DNA of 64,000 bases from Gibbula magus (Eukaryota > Mollusca > Gastropoda > Trochida > Trochidae), in contig OW388300.1 of NCBI GenBank assembly GCA_936450465.1, forward strand, positions 22,073,232-22,137,231, in the 5' to 3' direction. The notes under the pieces were generated by a model, which ran no database searches, was not told where the DNA came from, and saw nothing but the letters and a program-made list of their open reading frames with translations. This document shows, one piece after another, positions 59,101 to 64,000 of the stretch (position 1 is the first letter of the stretch; each line of letters begins with the position of its first letter). The position numbers were made by a program, and so were the translations under genes.

Positions 59101-62100
59101 TACAATGATAGTGGGATGTTTCGTAGTAACACCCATAGTGGGATGTCTCATAGTGACACCCATAGTGGGATGTCTCGTAGTAACACCCATAGTGGGATGT
59201 CTCATGGTAACACCCATAGTTGGATGTCTCGTAGTAACACCCATAGTGGGATGTCTCGTAGTAACACCCATAGTGGGATGTCTCGTAGTAACAATGATAG
59301 CGGTATGTCTCGTAGTAACACCCATAGTGGGATGTCTCGTAGTAACACCCATAGTGGGATGTCTCGTAGTAACACCCATAGTGGGATGTCTCGTAGTAAC
59401 ACCCATAGTGGGATGTCTCGTAGTAACAATGATAGCGGGATGTCTCGTAGTAACACCCATAGTGGGATGTCTCGTAGTAACACCCATAGTGGGATGTCTC
59501 GTAGTAACACCCATAGTGGGATGTCTCGTAGTAACACCCATAGTGGGATGTCTCGTAGTAACACCCATAGTGGGATGTCTCGTAGTAACACCCATAGTGG
59601 GATGTCTCGTAGTAACACCCATAGTGGGATGTCTCGTAGTAACACCCATAGTGGGATGTCTCGTAGTAACACCCATAGTGGGATGTTTCGTAGTAACACC
59701 CATAGTCGGATGTCTCGTAGTTACAATGATAGTGGGATGTCTCGTAGTAACACCCATAGTGGGATGTCTCGTAGTAACACCCATAGTAGGATGTCTCGTA
59801 GTAACACCCATAGTGGGATGTCTCGTGGTAACACCCATAGTGGGATGTCTCGTAGTAACACCCATAGTGGGATGTCTCCTAGTAACACCCATAGTGGGAT
59901 GTTTCGTAGTAACACCCATAGTCGGATGTCTCGTAGTTACAATGATAGTGGGATGTCTCGTAGTAACACCCATAGTGGGATGTCTCGTAGTAACACCCAT
60001 AGTGGGATGTCTCGTAGTAACACCCATAGTGGGATGTCTCGTGGTAACACCCATAGTGGGATGTCTCGTAGTAACACCCATAGTGGGATGTCTCGTAGTA
60101 ACACCCATAGTGGGATGTCTCGTAGTAACACCCATAGTGGGATGTCTCGTAGTAACAATGATAGCGGGATGTCTCGTAGTAACACCCATAGTAGGATGTC
60201 TCGTAGTAACACCCATAGTGGGATGTCTCGTAGTAACACCCATAGTGGGATGTCTCGTAGTAACACCCATAGTGGGATGTCTCGTAGTAACACCCATAGT
60301 GGGATGTCTCGTAGTAACACCCATAGTGGGATGTCTCGTAGTAACACCCATAGTGGGATGTCTCGTAGTAACACCCATAGTGGGATGTCTCGTAGTAACA
60401 CCCATAGTGGGATGTTTCGTAGTAACACCCATAGTCGGATGTCTCGTAGTTACAATGATAGTGGGATGTCTCGTAGTAACACCCATAGTGGGATGTCTCG
60501 TAGTAACACCCATAGTAGGATGTCTCGTAGTAACACCCATAGTGGGATGTCTCGTGGTAACACCCATAGTGGGATGTCTCGTAGTAACACCCATAGTGGG
60601 ATGTCTCGTAGTAACACCCATAGTGGGATGTCTCGTAGTAACACCCATAGTCGGATGTCTCGTAGTTACAATGATAGTGGGATGTCTCGTAGTAACACCC
60701 ATAGTGGGATGTCTCGTAGTAACACCCATAGTGGGATGTCTCGTAGTAACACCCATAGTGGGATGTCTCGTGGTAACACCCATAGTGGGATGTCTCGTAG
60801 TAACACCCATAGTGGGATGTCTCGAAGTAACACCCATAGTTGGATGTCTCGTAGTAACACCAATAGTGGGATGTCTCGTAGTAACAATGATAGCGGGATG
60901 TCTCGTAGTAACACCCATAGTGGGATGTCTCGTAGTAACACCCATAGTGGGATGTCTCGTGGTAACACCCATAGTGGGATGTCTCGTAGTAACACCCATA
61001 GTGGGATGTCTCGTAGTAACACCCATAGTGGGATGTCTCGTAGTAACACCCATAGTGGGATGTCTCGTAGTAACACCCATAGTGGGATGTCTCGTAGTAA
61101 CACCCATAGTGGGATGTCTCGTAGTAACACCCATAGTGGGATGTCTCGTAGTAACACCCATAGTGGGATGTCTCGAAGTAACACCCATAGTGGGATGTCT
61201 CGTAGTAACACCCATAGTGGGATGTCTCGTAGTAACAATGATAGCGGGATGTCTCGTAGTAACACCCATAGTGGGATGTCTCGTAGTAACACCCATAGTG
61301 GGATGTCTCGTAGTAACACCCATAGTGGGATGTCTCGTAGTAACACCCATAGTGGGATGTCTCGTAGTAACACCCATAGTGGGATGTCTCGTAGTAACAC
61401 CCATAGTGGGATGTCTCGTAGTAACACCCATAGTGGGATGTCTCGTAGTAACACCCATAGTGGGATGTCTCGTAGTAACACCCATAGTGGGATGTTTCGT
61501 AGTAACACCCATAGTCGGATGTCTCGTAGTTACAATGATAGTGGGATGTCTAGTAGTAACACCCATAGTGGGATGTCTCGTAGTAACACCCATAGTAGGA
61601 TGTCTCGTAGTAACACCCATAGTGGGATGTCTCGTGGTAACACCCATAGTGGGATGTCTCGTAGTAACACCCATAGTGGGATGTCTCGTAGTAACACCCA
61701 TAGTGGGATGTTTCGTAGTAACACCCATAGTCGGATGTCTCGTAGTTACAATGATAGTGGGATGTCTCGTAGTAACACCCATAGTGGGATGTCTCGTAGT
61801 AACACCCATAGTGGGATGTCTCGTAGTAACACCCATAGTGGGATGTCTCGTGGTAACACCCATAGTGGGATGTCTCGTAGTAACACCCATAGTGGGATGT
61901 CTCGAAGTAACACCCATAGTGGGATGTCTCGTAGTAACACCCATAGTGGGATGTCTCGTAGTAACAATGATAGCGGGATGTCTCGTAGTAACACCCATAG
62001 TGGGATGTCTCGTAGTAACACCCATAGTGGGATGTCTCGTAGTAACACCCATAGTGGGATGTCTCGAAGTAACACCCATAGTGGGATGTCTCGTAGTAAC

Positions 62101-64000
62101 ACCCATAGTGGGATGTCTCGTAGTAACAATGATAGCGGGATGTCTCGTAGTAACACCCATAGTGGGATGTCTCGTAGTAACACCCATAGTGGGATGTCTC
62201 GTAGTAACACCCATAGTGGGATGTCTCGTAGTAACACCCATAGTGGGATGTCTCGTAGTAACACCCATAGTGGGATGTCTCGTAGTAACACCCATAGTGG
62301 GATGTCTCGTAGTAACACCCATAGTGGGATGTCTCGTAGTAACACCCATAGTGGGATGTCTCGTAGTAACACCCATAGTGGGATGTTTCGTAGTAACACC
62401 CATAGTCGGATGTCTCGTAGTTACAATGATAGTGGGATGTCTAGTAGTAACACCCATAGTGGGATGTCTCGTAGTAACACCCATAGTAGGATGTCTCGTA
62501 GTAACACCCATAGTGGGATGTCTCGTGGTAACACCCATAGTGGGATGTCTCGTAGTAACACCCATAGTGGGATGTCTCGTAGTAACACCCATAGTGGGAT
62601 GTTTCGTAGTAACACCCATAGTCGGATGTCTCGTAGTTACAATGATAGTGGGATGTCTCGTAGTAACACCCATAGTGGGATGTCTCGTAGTAACACCCAT
62701 AGTGGGATGTCTCGTAGTAACACCCATAGTGGGATGTCTCGTGGTAACACCCATAGTGGGATGTCTCGTAGTAACACCCATAGTGGGATGTCTCGAAGTA
62801 ACACCCATAGTGGGATGTCTCGTAGTAACACCCATAGTGGGATGTCTCGTAGTAACAATGATAGCGGGATGTCTCGTAGTAACACCCATAGTGGGATGTC
62901 TCGTAGTAACACCCATAGTGGGATGTCTCGTAGTAACACCCATAGTGGGATGTCTCGTGGTAACACCCATAGTGGGATGTCTCGTAGTAACACCCATAGT
63001 GGGATGTCTCGTAGTTACAATGATAGTGGGATGTCTCGTAGTAACACCCATAGTCGGATGTCTCGTAGTTACAATGATAGTGGGATGTCTCGTAGTAACA
63101 CCCATAGTGGGATGTCTCGTAGTGACACCCATAGTGGGATGTCTCGTAGTAACACCCATAGTGGGATGTCTCGTAGTAACACCCATAGTGGGATGTCTCG
63201 TGGTAACACCCATAGTGGGATGTCTCGTGGTAACACCCATAGTGGGATGTCTCGTAGTAACAATGATAGTGGGATGTCTCGTAGTAACCCCCATAGTCGG
63301 ATGTCTCGTAGTTACAATGATAGTGGGATGTCTCGTAGTAACACCCATAGTCGGATGTCTCGTAGTAACACCCATAGTGGGATGTCTCGTAGTAACACCC
63401 ATAGTGGGATGTCTCGTAGTAACACCCATAGTGGGATGTCTCGTAGTAACACCCATAGTGGGATGTTTCGTAGTAACACCCATAGTCGGATGTCTCGTAG
63501 TTACAATGATAGTGGGATGTCTCGTAGTAACACCCATAGTGGGATGTCTCGTAGTAACACCCATAGTGGGATGTCTCGTAGTAACACCCATAGTGGGATG
63601 TCTCGTGGTAACACCCATAGTGGGATGTCTCGTAGTAACACCCATGGTGGGATGTCTCGTAGTAACACCCATAGTGGGATGTCTCGTAGTAACACCCATA
63701 GTGGGATGTCTCGTAGTAACAATGATAGCGGGATGTCTCGTAGTAACACCCTTAGTGGGATGTCTCGTAGTAACACCCATAGTGGGATGTCTCGTAGTAA
63801 CACCCATAGTGGGATGTCTCGTAGTAACACCCATAGTCGGATGTCTCGTAGTTACAATGATAGTGGGATGTCTCGTAGTAACACCCATAGTGGGATGTCT
63901 CGTAGTGACACCCATAGTGGGATGTCTCGTAGTAACACCCATAGTGGGATGTCTCGTAGTAACACCCATAGTGGGATGTCTCGTGGTAACACCCATAGTG

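Larger units (their letters stand above)
42241..64000. repeat. 27-bp minisatellite, segment 4 (runs off the window)
   Basis: More than 800 units without interruption, still in the same orientation and phase-compatible with segment 3. Rare-variant units (for example TCTTGTGGTATCACCC at about 47021, 49586, 54122, 54419 and 58955) mark large tandem duplications offset by 2565, 4536 and 4833 bp, which equal 95, 168 and 179 units. The density of ACCCAT-class units is higher than in segment 3. No gene, RNA gene or other insertion is seen inside it. The array has no end in this window. Confidence 0.98.

Noticed and set aside
17522..63996. Very long open frames of nine-residue repeats on both strands
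   Set aside because: They arise because the 27-bp unit is nine codons long and stop-free in five frames; they overlap each other on both strands and break wherever a unit is damaged.
17579..64000. CRISPR array
   Set aside because: Units are head-to-tail without unique spacers, and the sequence is eukaryotic.
42241..64000. Telomeric or simple microsatellite array
   Set aside because: The unit is 27 bp with internal variants and higher-order blocks; no TTAGGG-like repeats are seen.

Overview
The window is eukaryotic, AT-rich nuclear DNA. Evidence: a spliced gene with canonical GT/AG junctions at the left end, non-LTR retrotransposons, a TIR DNA transposon, polyadenylation signals, and a Maverick/Polinton (adintovirus-like) element whose genes have TATA boxes. 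The mix of repeat types fits a marine invertebrate, most likely a mollusc; that host assignment is inference only.

Layout. (1) 1-2801: sparse DNA with a small minus-strand gene of tiny exons (928-2029) that encodes a Gln/Pro-rich protein with a leucine-zipper-like stretch. (2) 2802-16321: a gene-complete Polinton in two converging arms. The plus arm carries protein-primed-type family B DNA polymerase, a minisatellite spacer, an FtsK/HerA (A32-like) packaging ATPase with an N-terminal zinc finger, a one-TM protein and two small conserved unknowns. The minus arm, read from the right, carries two tandem BIR (IAP-like) proteins, a chromodomain integrase, a small membrane protein, a penton-like minor capsid protein, two unknowns, a hexon-like major capsid protein and an adenovirus-type cysteine protease. 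Replication, integration, packaging, maturation and capsid functions are all present without visible frameshifts, but I could not find the terminal inverted repeats. (3) 16322-17578: DNA without a supported gene. (4) 17579-64000: one very large 27-bp minisatellite, all in one orientation, cut into four segments (about 2.8, 0.1, 10.7 and at least 21.8 kb; about 35 kb, more than half the window). The interruptions are a 4.4-kb DNA transposon with TIRs of about 0.5 kb (20367-24769), a 5'-truncated non-LTR retrotransposon (24882-28077, minus strand) and a near-complete CR1/L2-like non-LTR retrotransposon (38760-42240, plus strand, one frameshift). The array runs off the right edge.

How it works together. 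The Polinton genes form a virus-like system: integrase inserts the element, PolB copies it, the ATPase packages it, capsid proteins and protease build the particle, and the BIR pair probably acts on host cell death. Several of its genes have a TATA box 30-60 nt upstream, three of them overlapping or abutting the stop codon of the preceding gene. The minisatellite has no evident gene. Because 27 is a multiple of three and the unit lacks stops in five of six frames, it yields giant open frames up to about 4.8 thousand codons, which I treat as artefacts. The array shows kilobase-scale higher-order duplications (offsets of 2565, 4536 and 4833 bp, all exact multiples of 27).
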